A stretch of 64,000 bases of DNA from Micromonospora parva. GTDB taxonomy: Bacteria; Actinomycetota; Actinomycetes; Mycobacteriales; Micromonosporaceae. Positions 43,464 through 51,675 of the stretch are shown piece by piece. Made by a program: the position numbers and the translations under genes. The stretch covers positions 62,001-126,000 of the forward strand of contig NZ_JNZS01000012.1 of NCBI RefSeq assembly GCF_000718515.1, written 5' to 3'. The notes beneath the pieces were generated by a model, which saw only the letters and a list, made by a program, of their open reading frames with translations, made no database searches and was not told where the DNA came from. Position 1 is the stretch's first letter. Every line of letters begins with the position of its first letter.

Positions 43464-44075
43464 TCAGCAAGAGGCACGACACGCCTCCCACATCGCGCGG
43501 GTCATCTCGTACTCGACCTCCGCTCCCGACAGCGGGTCGTCACCGAACGGTCGGTAGGTGCGCACGTACCTCATGCCGATGGCTTCCATCACGCCGCGAG
43601 AGCCGGTGTTCACGGCCATGGTCTGCGCGATCACCCGGCTCTGCCCGACGGTGTCGAAGGCGTGCCGCAGCAGGGCGCGGGATGCCTCACTGGCCAAGCC
43701 TTTCCGCCAGTACCGACGCACAAGGCGGTAACCCAGGTCTGTGACTGTCGGGTCGTCAGGTTGGTCGGGGCCGTGCGCCGGCGGAAGCATCATGAGCCCG
43801 ATGAACTCGCCCTCGTCCTCGCGTGCCGGCGGCGTCGAGCCGCGCGCGCCGCCATCGGAGCCGAACGCCATCCAGAAGCCCAAGCCGTCCACCGTGCCTG
43901 CCAAGGCCATCCTCTGCCCGTGGGCTGCGACCACCTCGTCCCTGGATCGCGCCCGGCCGCCGTTGATGTAGCGGAGGACCTCCGGATCGGAGTCAAGCTG
44001 GAGTTCCAGATCGAGGTGCCGGTCGGCAAGTGGGACCAGCAGCAGACGGGCGGTGTTTAAGGTCGGTTGGGGCAT
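43464..44075 (-). CDS. GNAT-family N-acetyltransferase
   Basis: 203 residues from ATG at 44075 (GTG 44090 possible; no clear ribosome site). LNTARLLLVPLADRHLDLEL starts the fold, and LGYRLVRRYWRKGLASEASR is the acetyl-CoA loop, followed by VNTGSRGVMEAIGMRYVRTY. RimJ-like; substrate unknown. It lies just after the oxidoreductase pseudogene and converges on it. Confidence 0.87.
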   Translation of the reverse strand: MPQPTLNTARLLLVPLADRHLDLELQLDSDPEVLRYINGGRARSRDEVVAAHGQRMALAGTVDGLGFWMAFGSDGGARGSTPPAREDEGEFIGLMMLPPAHGPDQPDDPTVTDLGYRLVRRYWRKGLASEASRALLRHAFDTVGQSRVIAQTMAVNTGSRGVMEAIGMRYVRTYRPFGDDPLSGAEVEYEMTRAMWEACRASC

Positions 44076-44181
44076 GAGGCAGAGGATCACACGATCGTGC
44101 CAGTTGCGGGATCCGATTTTTCGGAGGTCACAGCGCTCATCTGCCGCGCCTCGAATCCAGTGACAAACTCTGCGACACCAG

Positions 44182-44228
44182 GGTGACAGTGCCGCCTCAG
44201 CGATGTCTGCGGAGGCGGCACTGTCACC
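44182..44228 (-). terminator. Terminator of the ABC exporter operon
   Basis: A perfect 17-bp stem (GGTGACAGTGCCGCCTC with its complement) around a 13-nt loop, starting 20 bp after the permease stop. Confidence 0.88.
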
Positions 44229-44247
44229 GACATTTGAGCCGCGAGGC

Positions 44248-46716
44248 CTACTCCTTCACACCGATGTTGTCGATCGGAGGGGCGCTGAGCAGCCGTCGGA
44301 CGGGCCACACAGTGGTTGCCAACGCCAGCAGCGTCGTGCCGCCGAGCACCGCCACCCCACCGAGCGGCGGGACGTACGGGATCGGGCTGCCGGTCAGTCC
44401 GTTGACGATCGCGCTCAGGGTCAGCGCCGCTATCGTCGCGCCGATCAGCACCGCGGTGCCGAGCAACCCGGCCTGTTCGGCCTGGACCATCGCGCGAATC
44501 TGCCGGCGGGTGACCCCGACCAGTTGCAGCAACGCCAACTCGCGGCGGCGGGCAAGCGCGGCCATCACCATCGTGGTGGCCGCCGCCAGCGCCGCGTACC
44601 CCACCATCACGCCGATCAGCAGCCGGTTCAGCCAGGCGCCGAGAGCCAGATCGGTGCTGATCAGGCGGGTACGGGTGGCGGCGTCGAGAACCTCGGTGCC
44701 CGGGTTCCCAGCCGACCACGTGGCCAGCGCGGTGTCGGCCTCCGGGCCGGCGCTGACCAGGACCTCGTCGGTGGTGTTCGCGGCCGTGTGCCCGGCGACC
44801 GTATCGGCAGCCAGTGTGACGTCGCCGAAGCCGAGGCCACGGCCGTAGATCGCGATGACGTCCAACGTGACCGGGGTGCCGTCGCCCAGCCAGAGTTCCG
44901 CCCTGTCGCCGACGTCCCAGCCGGACGAGGACGCCTGCGTCGCGGACACGGCGACGGTGCCCGCGCGCAGGTCGGCCAGGTTGCCCGCGCGCACGGCGAG
45001 GTTCATCGTCGACGTGACGCCCGCCGGGTCGACCGACTGCGCGCCGACCGGCTCGATGCCGCCCAACGCCCGCACCACCACCTGGGTACGGCGCACACCG
45101 GTGGCCGCCCGTACCCCGGTCAACTCGCGGATCTCCCGCGCCGTGTCCGCCGGCAGCCCACCCGGGGCGACAACGACCCGTTCGGCGAGGGTTCCCGCGC
45201 TGCTCTGCGTGGTGGTCTGCCGTTCCAGGTTGGTCTGCAGGAACCAGACCGAGCCGCCGAACCCCACCGACAGCACGAGGGCGGTCAGGACCGTCGCCAT
45301 GCCCTGCGCGTTGGCCCGCAGGTTGGCCGCGGCCAGGTAGCCGCTGACCCGCCACACCCGCGGCAAAAACGGTGTGAGCAGCCGTGCCGCGTACGCGTTG
45401 ATCCTCGGTGCGAGCAGCGCCACGGCGATGACGAACAGGTACAACATGCCGGCCGCGCCGGCCAGTGCCCCGGTCGACCCGCCCGCACCGAGGGTGAACG
45501 CCCCGGAGGTGCCGGCCGCCGCCAGCGTCAGCACGCCGGCGATCAGCCGCACCCGGCCGCTCCGCCGGGGCTCGACGGCGATTTCGCCGAGCGCCTCGAT
45601 CGGCTTGATCCCGGTGACCCGGCGGGCGGCGACCAACGCGGCCAGCACCGCCACGAGGACCGCCGTACCGACAGCGGCCGGCACCGCGAACAGACCGCCG
45701 GCCATCGGGAAGCTGGCCGGCACGAACCCCCGCTCGACCAGCTCGCCGTGCACCCAGCGGGCCGCCAGCAGGCCCGCCGGGCCGCCGACCGCAGAGCCGA
45801 CCAGGGCGAGCAGCGCCGCCTCGGCGATCAGCATGCGGCGCACCTGCCCCGGCGTGGCCGCGACCGCGCGCAGCAACGCCAGGTCACGTCGACGGTGCCG
45901 GACGGACAGCCCGATGGTGCCGGCCACCACGAAGATGATCAGCAGGACGACGTACCCCCCGAAAGCCGATCCGGCCGTGACCAGCAACGTCTGAGCGGCC
46001 TGGTTCTCCGACTGCTCGACGTTGCCGCGGTCGTTCCCGGCGTACGTCGTGGCGCCGGCCGCCGACGCGACCTCGCGCACCGCGCCGACGTCGGCACCGG
46101 GCACCATCCGCACGCTGATCGCATCCACCCGGCCGGGGTGGGCGGACAACCGGGCGGCCTGCGCGTCGGTGAAGAACACCGCCGCCGTACCGGTCTCGGT
46201 GGTTCCGCTCACCAGGTACGACCGCCCGACCCCGCCGACGACCAGGTCGATGCGGTCGCCGGGTGCCACGCCGAACCGGGTGTCGACCAGCACCTCGTCG
46301 TCGGCCCGTGGCGCGGCACCCGCGGCGATCCGACGACCGGTGAAGGCGTACGTGTCCCAGCCGTGGCCCAGGGCGGCGGGGGAGCCGATCACCACCGCGT
46401 CGTCGCCAGCGACGGCCGCAACACCCGGCACCTGGCGGATCCGGTCCACCACCGCCGCGTCCACAGTGCCGCCCTCGGGCAGCGCGACGGTGCTCGTGGT
46501 GGTGTCGCCGAACTCCTTGAACGTGTGGCTGACGGTGCGGTTGGCGACGACCACGTCGGCCGCCGCCCAGAGCCGTGGCTCCGCGCGGAAACGCAGCCCG
46601 GACTCGACGAGGGTGCCCATCGCCACCAGGATCAGCACACCGGCGACCAGGGCCAGCAGGGTGGCGGCGGCGGGGCCGGCGCGGTGCCGCAGCAGGCGGG
46701 CGGCGAGCCCGGTCAT
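44248..46716 (-). CDS. MacB/FtsX-type ABC exporter permease
   Basis: 822 residues from ATG at 46716, overlapping the ATPase stop (ATGA). It has two FtsX-type repeats: helices at about 20-40 and 260-380, then 470-490 and 690-800, with large extracellular loops between. Long permeases of this type with a separate ATPase export peptides, lipids or antibiotics, or act on the envelope. It is the last gene of a set led by a two-component system. Confidence 0.9.
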   Translation of the reverse strand: MTGLAARLLRHRAGPAAATLLALVAGVLILVAMGTLVESGLRFRAEPRLWAAADVVVANRTVSHTFKEFGDTTTSTVALPEGGTVDAAVVDRIRQVPGVAAVAGDDAVVIGSPAALGHGWDTYAFTGRRIAAGAAPRADDEVLVDTRFGVAPGDRIDLVVGGVGRSYLVSGTTETGTAAVFFTDAQAARLSAHPGRVDAISVRMVPGADVGAVREVASAAGATTYAGNDRGNVEQSENQAAQTLLVTAGSAFGGYVVLLIIFVVAGTIGLSVRHRRRDLALLRAVAATPGQVRRMLIAEAALLALVGSAVGGPAGLLAARWVHGELVERGFVPASFPMAGGLFAVPAAVGTAVLVAVLAALVAARRVTGIKPIEALGEIAVEPRRSGRVRLIAGVLTLAAAGTSGAFTLGAGGSTGALAGAAGMLYLFVIAVALLAPRINAYAARLLTPFLPRVWRVSGYLAAANLRANAQGMATVLTALVLSVGFGGSVWFLQTNLERQTTTQSSAGTLAERVVVAPGGLPADTAREIRELTGVRAATGVRRTQVVVRALGGIEPVGAQSVDPAGVTSTMNLAVRAGNLADLRAGTVAVSATQASSSGWDVGDRAELWLGDGTPVTLDVIAIYGRGLGFGDVTLAADTVAGHTAANTTDEVLVSAGPEADTALATWSAGNPGTEVLDAATRTRLISTDLALGAWLNRLLIGVMVGYAALAAATTMVMAALARRRELALLQLVGVTRRQIRAMVQAEQAGLLGTAVLIGATIAALTLSAIVNGLTGSPIPYVPPLGGVAVLGGTTLLALATTVWPVRRLLSAPPIDNIGVKE

Positions 46717-47474
46717 CGGAGGACCCGCCGATCCAGCGACGCCAGGTGCTCGGCGATACCGGCGGCGCCGAGCTGCGGAAGGTCGGCGACGATCGCACCG
46801 TCGGCCAACACGAGCACGCGGTCCGCGTACGACGCGGCGATCGGGTCGTGGGTCACCATCACCACTGTCAGCCCGTGCTCGTCCACGACCGCGCGCAGCA
46901 GCGTCAGCACCTCCGCCGCGCTGCGGGAGTCGAGAGCGCCGGTCGGCTCATCGCAGAAGATGACCTCGGGGCGGGTGGCCAGCGCGCGGGCGATCGCCAC
47001 CCGCTGCTGCTGGCCGCCGGAGAGCGCGGCCGGCCGGTGGTGCAGTCGGTCGGTGAGGCCGACCCGCTCGACCACCTGGGTCAGCCAGGCCCGGTCCGGA
47101 CGGACGCCGGCCAGGCGCAGAGGCAGCACGATGTTCTCCTCGACGGTGAGCGCGCCGATCAGGTTGAACGCCTGGAAGACGAACCCGATCCGGGTACGAC
47201 GCAGCTCGGTCAGGCGGGTCTCGGACAGCCCGGACAGGTCGGTGCCTCCGATCACCACCCGGCCGGAGGTGGGCCGGTCGAGCCCGGCCGCGGTCTGCAG
47301 CAGCGTGCTCTTCCCGGAGCCCGAGGGCCCCATCACCGCCGTGAAGGTGCCCCTGTCGAAACGGACGTCGAGGCCCGCGAGCGCAGTCACCTGGTTACGG
47401 CCGGCGTCGTACACGCGGGTGAGGTGTTCGACGCGTACCGCCGCTTCGGTTGTCTGTCCCGGATAGTCCGGCAT
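46713..47474 (-). CDS. ABC exporter ATPase, LolD/MacB type
   Basis: 253 residues from ATG at 47474 after GGAGAGAGG; two upstream in-frame ATGs have poorer sites. Walker A GPSGSGKST, Q-loop FVFQAFNLIGAL, signature LSGGQQQR, Walker B VIFCDEPTGALD, His-switch VTHD. Standard partner of the FtsX-type permease. It starts 111 bp after the response regulator stop and is probably controlled by it. Confidence 0.92.
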   Translation of the reverse strand: MPDYPGQTTEAAVRVEHLTRVYDAGRNQVTALAGLDVRFDRGTFTAVMGPSGSGKSTLLQTAAGLDRPTSGRVVIGGTDLSGLSETRLTELRRTRIGFVFQAFNLIGALTVEENIVLPLRLAGVRPDRAWLTQVVERVGLTDRLHHRPAALSGGQQQRVAIARALATRPEVIFCDEPTGALDSRSAAEVLTLLRAVVDEHGLTVVMVTHDPIAASYADRVLVLADGAIVADLPQLGAAGIAEHLASLDRRVLR

Positions 47475-47585
47475 TCTGGTGGCCTCTCTCCGTGTCATCG
47501 GCAAGAACTGCGCGCACCAGAAACGCTATTGACGTGGGAGAACGGCAACCATCCCGTGAGCTGCCAGGTCCGGGTACAGCAGGCG

Positions 47586-48242
47586 CTACCGCCGATCGCC
47601 GTCCAGGTAGCGCAGCACGGCGGTCACCCGGCGGTCGGCACTGTCGTCCGGTGGCAGCTGAAGCTTCGAGAAGATGCTGCGGATGTGCTTGTGCACCGCG
47701 CCGTCGGTGACGAACAGCCGCTCGGCGATCGCGCTGTTGCCAAGCCCTTCGGCCATCAGCCCCAGCACCTCACGCTCACGTGGCGACAGCTCGCTCAGCG
47801 CCGTGTCCGTCCGGCGGTTGCGGGCGAGCAACTGCGCCACCACCTCCGGGTCGATCACGCTGCCGCCGCCCGCGACCCGGTGCAGCGCGGCGAGGAACTC
47901 CTCGACCCGACCCACCCGCTCCTTCAACAGGTAACCGAGCCCGACGGCGCCGACCGAGAACAGGTCGGTGGCGAACGCCTGCTCCACGTACGCCGACAGG
48001 ACCAGCACCGCGAGGCCGGGGCGCCGCCGCCGGGCCTCCACCGCCGCCACGATGCCCTCGTCGGTGTGGGTCGGGGGCATCCGTACGTCGACGATCGCGA
48101 CGTCCGGCGCATGTTCGTCCACGGCGACCAGGAATTCGCCCGGAGTGCCGGCCGTGGCGACCACGTCCAGGTCCTCCGCCCGCAGCAGCAGCGCCAAACC
48201 CTCACGCAGCAGCGGGTCGTCCTCGGCGATCACGATCCGCAT
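47586..48242 (-). CDS. NarL/LuxR-type response regulator
   Basis: 218 residues from ATG at 48242. Receiver domain: acidic pair in IVIAEDDPLL, phospho-Asp in VAIVDVRMPPT (about D54), Lys in YLLKERVG. LuxR HTH at about 150-210: LSPREREVLGLMAEGLGNSA and LFVTDGAVHKHIRSIFSKL. It overlaps the kinase gene by 13 bp and likely regulates the ABC genes downstream. Confidence 0.93.
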   Translation of the reverse strand: MRIVIAEDDPLLREGLALLLRAEDLDVVATAGTPGEFLVAVDEHAPDVAIVDVRMPPTHTDEGIVAAVEARRRRPGLAVLVLSAYVEQAFATDLFSVGAVGLGYLLKERVGRVEEFLAALHRVAGGGSVIDPEVVAQLLARNRRTDTALSELSPREREVLGLMAEGLGNSAIAERLFVTDGAVHKHIRSIFSKLQLPPDDSADRRVTAVLRYLDGDRR

Positions 48243-49453
48243 GGCAGCTCCACGTCCATTCTCGTCGGCCCTCCCGGTGGGCTCGTCAGCGTCATCCGGC
48301 CGTCGTACGCCTCGACCCGCCGCCGGATACCGGTGAGCCCTGAGCCACGTGTCTCGTCCGCGTCGCCGTGCCCGTCGTCCTCGATGCTCACCAGCAGCCG
48401 GCCGTGCTCGCGGCGCACGGCCACGTCCACCCGGCTCGCACCGCTGTGCCGGACGACGTTGGTCAGCGCCTCGGCCACCACGAAGTAGGCGGTGGCCTCG
48501 ACCGAGGCCGCGCACCGCACGGCCACGTCCACCTCCAGTCGACAGGGCACCGCGCAGCTGCCGGCCAGGCCCGCCAGCGCGCCGGCGAGACCCCGGTCGT
48601 CCAGCACCGGCGGCAGGATCCCGCGCACCACCGTACGCAGCTCGCCGAGTGCCTGTTCGGCGGCGTCCTGCGCCTGCCCGAGGATCTCGTCGGCGCGGTC
48701 CGGATTGCGGCGCACGGCCCGCCGCGCGGCACCCAGCAACACGTTGACCGCCACCAACCGGTTCTGCGTGCCGTCGTGCAGCGACCGCTCGATCCGGCGC
48801 AGTTCGACAGCGTGGGCGTCCAGCGCCGCAGCGCGGGTGGCGGTCAGCTCGGCCACCCGCAACGACAGGTCGACACCTGGCGGTGGAGGCAGCAGCCACC
48901 GGCCCGGCCACGCCTGGAGACGGGCCAGGGCCGGGCTGAACCAGATCGCGGCGGCCAGCCAACCCACCCCGAGCACCCCGACCCAGAGCGCGTCGGCCAG
49001 GCCGTCGACGCGCCACCAGACGATCCCCGGCGCGGCGTCGGGGGGAACCAGCCGGTACCACAGCGGGAAGGTGGCGTCCTGCACCGCATAGAGCGGCAGC
49101 GCGACGCCGACCAGCCCGGCCACCACGCCGATGAGTGAGTACAGCCCGACCCAGCCGAGCTCCCGGCGCACGAACGGATCGTGCACCGCCGTCCGCAACC
49201 CGTCCGGCACCGGACCGGGGGTGGGGATCCGGTCGCCCCAGCGGGACAACCGGGCGCGCTCACGGTCGGCCACCGACCGCACCACCCGCAACGCACCGGG
49301 TACCGCCAGCAGCCCCACCCCGCCCACGCAGGCCACCGCCACGATCACCGACCAGAGCAGCGCGCCCAGCGCCAGCGTGGCGGTGCCCAGCCCTCCGACG
49401 AGGTGTTCCACGGCGTTGACCGAGGCGCGAACCCGCCCCCGCACGTACGCCAT
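48230..49453 (-). CDS. NarL-partner sensor histidine kinase (HisKA_3)
   Basis: 407 residues from ATG at 49453, behind GGGGAGGTGGG. Two helices near the N-terminus and two more around 110-190 form a membrane sensor region. The phospho-His lies in IERSLHDGTQNRLVAVNVLL, followed by the ATPase domain with VVAEALTNVVRHSGASRVDV and IEDDGHG. It is of the intramembrane-sensing type, often coupled to ABC exporters that detect cell-envelope stress. The signal is not known. Confidence 0.92.
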   Translation of the reverse strand: MAYVRGRVRASVNAVEHLVGGLGTATLALGALLWSVIVAVACVGGVGLLAVPGALRVVRSVADRERARLSRWGDRIPTPGPVPDGLRTAVHDPFVRRELGWVGLYSLIGVVAGLVGVALPLYAVQDATFPLWYRLVPPDAAPGIVWWRVDGLADALWVGVLGVGWLAAAIWFSPALARLQAWPGRWLLPPPPGVDLSLRVAELTATRAAALDAHAVELRRIERSLHDGTQNRLVAVNVLLGAARRAVRRNPDRADEILGQAQDAAEQALGELRTVVRGILPPVLDDRGLAGALAGLAGSCAVPCRLEVDVAVRCAASVEATAYFVVAEALTNVVRHSGASRVDVAVRREHGRLLVSIEDDGHGDADETRGSGLTGIRRRVEAYDGRMTLTSPPGGPTRMDVELPCGS

Positions 49454-49621
49454 CGACCCACCTCCCCCGCCAACATAGGCCACCGCAGGCCTCGCCCAGC
49501 AACGTCCGGCGCGGAAGGTACAGCCTGCTGTACCACTGTCGTCGAGCTGGCGGGATCGTCTCCGCCGCGCCGCCTACCTAGCGTTGACGGCGTCGAGGAA
49601 CATTCGCCGAAGGAGGCAGTC

Positions 49622-49852
49622 ATGACCGATCCGTACCGCATCACCGAGGCCCCGGTCGCCGCGACGAAGAAGCCCGGCGGCCTGCTACGCCCGCTGCTGT
49701 GGCTGGTGCTCTTCGTCAGCGCGGCGGCCAACGTGGTGCTGTCAACCGCGGCGGACAACCAGTGGATCAGCTCCGGGTTCGGGCTGGTGGCGCTGCTCTG
49801 CGCGGTCGCGCTGATCGTCCACCACCGCCGTAACCGGGTGCGCGAGTCGTAG
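49622..49852 (+). CDS. Small two-helix membrane protein
   Basis: 76 residues from ATG at 49622, with GAAGGAGG 6 nt upstream, a strong site. Two hydrophobic helices (LLRPLLWLVLFVSAAANVVL; GFGLVALLCAVALIVHHRR) with basic ends. Divergent from the kinase operon; its position suggests a role in the same response, but nothing is known. Confidence 0.75.
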   Translation: MTDPYRITEAPVAATKKPGGLLRPLLWLVLFVSAAANVVLSTAADNQWISSGFGLVALLCAVALIVHHRRNRVRES

Positions 49853-50299
49853 GGGCCCGACCGTCACGCCCGATCACCCTTGCCGGTCGGCGTTCCACCA
49901 CTCACGGGCCAGTGCCGACCAGTGCTTCCCCCATGCGGTGAGCGCGAACCGTACGAGCTCGGGGAGGAGGAGTCAACGGCGGTCAGGAGCAGGCGATCCT
50001 CGCGGTGTACGTCCGAGGGCTGGACGGCATGTGTGTTGGTTGCCGGGCACAGCGGCTCGCAACGCGAACGAATTCTGCGGCCTCGAGATACTGATCTGCC
50101 GGTGACCAGGCGCGGCGATGGTGAGCGTAAATGGAGCGGTCGGCGGTCGTCGGCGTCCGCACACGATGAGCGTTCACTCGATCATCAAGCTAACCGTGAT
50201 CGGACACCGTCCGGTCACGCTCTCAGTCTTGGGACGGCGGAGTGACTCGTCCAGCCACTAGCATCGCGCTGATTCCCGCCCCCCATTACGGAGACCTCC
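49853..50299. other. 447-bp gene-free stretch containing a dispersed repeat
   Basis: No supported ORF. Besides the repeat at 50056-50128 I see no strong hairpin. The right end holds the promoter and ribosome site of the surface protein gene. Confidence 0.6.
50056..50128 (+). repeat. Dispersed intergenic repeat, copy B
   Basis: Diverged copy of 38681-38753, same orientation, sharing TTCTGCGGCCTCGAG, TACTGATCT, AGGCGCGGCGAT and GTGAGCGT. Differences are scattered substitutions plus a one-base gap. Confidence 0.8.
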
Positions 50300-51274
50300 A
50301 TGCGCAAACTTGCCGCCGCCCTCGTGGGCGTGCTCGTGGCCGCACTTCCGGCAACGGCCGCCCTGGCCGCCGCCCCCAAGCCGGATATCGCGGTGACCTC
50401 CGCCGCCGACAAGGCCAGCTACGCCGAGGGTGAGACCTTCACCATCACGGTCACGGTGAAGAACAAGAGCTCCGTCGACGCCAAGCACGTGCACTACACC
50501 GGCGGCGACAGCGAGGGCGTCGACGATGTCGCCTATGGTGAGCTGTCGAGCGGCTTCGACCTCGCCGCCGGTGCCACCAAGACCGTAAAGCTCACCGGCA
50601 AGACCAACCGCGTGGCGTGGCAGGTCGGCCGGGGATACGTCGCCTTCGAGCTTCGCGCCGACAATGGCGAGGCCAACGCCGCCGACAACATCACCAGCGT
50701 GCGGCTGCTGGTGCCGGGCGCCTTTGACGATCTCGGCGGATACGTCTTCCAGGGTGAGTCCTATGACGCCGAGTGGACGCCCCAGACCGCCGGCGTGCCG
50801 GGTGTGAAGGTCGTCGCCACCACTGCCGACGGCAAGACGAGGTACGCCGAGGCCATCACGGACGCCAAGGGCCTGTTCCGTCTCGCCCACCTCCCAGCCG
50901 GCGACGTCCTGCTGACCTTCACCGCCCCGGCGGGCTGGAAGGTCATGGCCGGCGAGAACGGCGAGTACGACCACACCTTGGCGCAGGTCAGCGCCGACGA
51001 CAGCGACGAGCCGCGCATCTTCGTGCCGGCGAAGAAGGTTCCCGTGAGCTCTCCGAGCGCCTCGCCGTCGCCGTCCTCGCCGTCGCCGTCTTCCTCGCCG
51101 TCTTCGTCTTCGCCGCCGTTGTCGCCGTCGTCGTCGCCGACGAGCGCCGGTCCGGGTCTGCCGGTCACCGGCGACAAGACCATGCTGCTCGTCGGCGCGG
51201 CTGCGGTCGCCCTCGCGGTCGGCATCGCGCTGGTGCTCGTCGCACGACGCCGTCGCGTACGCCTGCAGGCCTGA
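50300..51274 (+). CDS. Sortase-anchored surface protein with LPVTG motif
   Basis: 324 residues from ATG at 50300 (GGAG-type site upstream). A signal peptide ends at ALAAAPK; a CARDB-like beta domain (SYAEGETFTITVTVKNKSSV) at about 35-135 and a Cna-B/SdrD-like domain (GVPGVKVVATTADGKTRYAE) at about 160-235 follow. A Ser/Pro stalk precedes LPVTG at about 290, a helix (LLVGAAAVALAVGIALVLV) and RRRR. This is a full sortase signal, so it is attached to peptidoglycan. No sortase gene is in the window. Confidence 0.9.
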   Translation: MRKLAAALVGVLVAALPATAALAAAPKPDIAVTSAADKASYAEGETFTITVTVKNKSSVDAKHVHYTGGDSEGVDDVAYGELSSGFDLAAGATKTVKLTGKTNRVAWQVGRGYVAFELRADNGEANAADNITSVRLLVPGAFDDLGGYVFQGESYDAEWTPQTAGVPGVKVVATTADGKTRYAEAITDAKGLFRLAHLPAGDVLLTFTAPAGWKVMAGENGEYDHTLAQVSADDSDEPRIFVPAKKVPVSSPSASPSPSSPSPSSSPSSSSPPLSPSSSPTSAGPGLPVTGDKTMLLVGAAAVALAVGIALVLVARRRRVRLQA

Positions 51275-51348
51275 TCGACCGACGTCGCTTCGGCGGCCGG
51301 ACACCGCGGGCGGTAGCTGCCGCCGCTGTGTCGAGCAGAGCGAAGGGT

Positions 51349-51380
51349 GCCGAGGCTCCAGCACCCGCTGGAGCCTCGGC
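51349..51380 (+). terminator. Terminator of the surface protein gene
   Basis: GCCGAGGCTCCAGC-ACCC-GCTGGAGCCTCGGC: a perfect 14-bp stem with a 4-nt loop, 75 bp after the stop. The rest of 51275-51675 has no supported gene; TATACAAT at 51522-51529 could be the -10 of the SARP gene. Confidence 0.85.
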
Positions 51381-51675
51381 GCCGCCGCTCCGACCGCGAC
51401 GACGCCCTCAACGCGCGCTCCGTCGGGTGTTCACGCGGTTGGGACATGAGAAGACCGATGTGAATCCTCTGTGAAATGCCGGTGATCGGTCGGCGGCATG
51501 TGTCGACGGCCCGACGACGTCTATACAATGCACCTCATCTATATCGAGCTGTAACCATGGCTGAGGTGAATCTGCTGCGTATTCAGGTAGCGCTCATCGG
51601 CATTTCCCGGTTGGCGGGCGGGCCAGCCACAGGTGCGACGGCCCCGACCGTAACTGCTCTCGGTGACCTGGGCGC

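Noticed and set aside
44203..47466. 1087-codon rightward open frame opposite the ABC exporter genes
   Set aside because: Arg/Gly/His-rich product with no domain, exactly antisense to two well-supported genes; a high-GC shadow frame.
51060..51150. Repetitive Ser/Pro codons as a tandem DNA repeat
   Set aside because: It is the low-complexity stalk of the LPVTG surface protein, a usual feature of such proteins.
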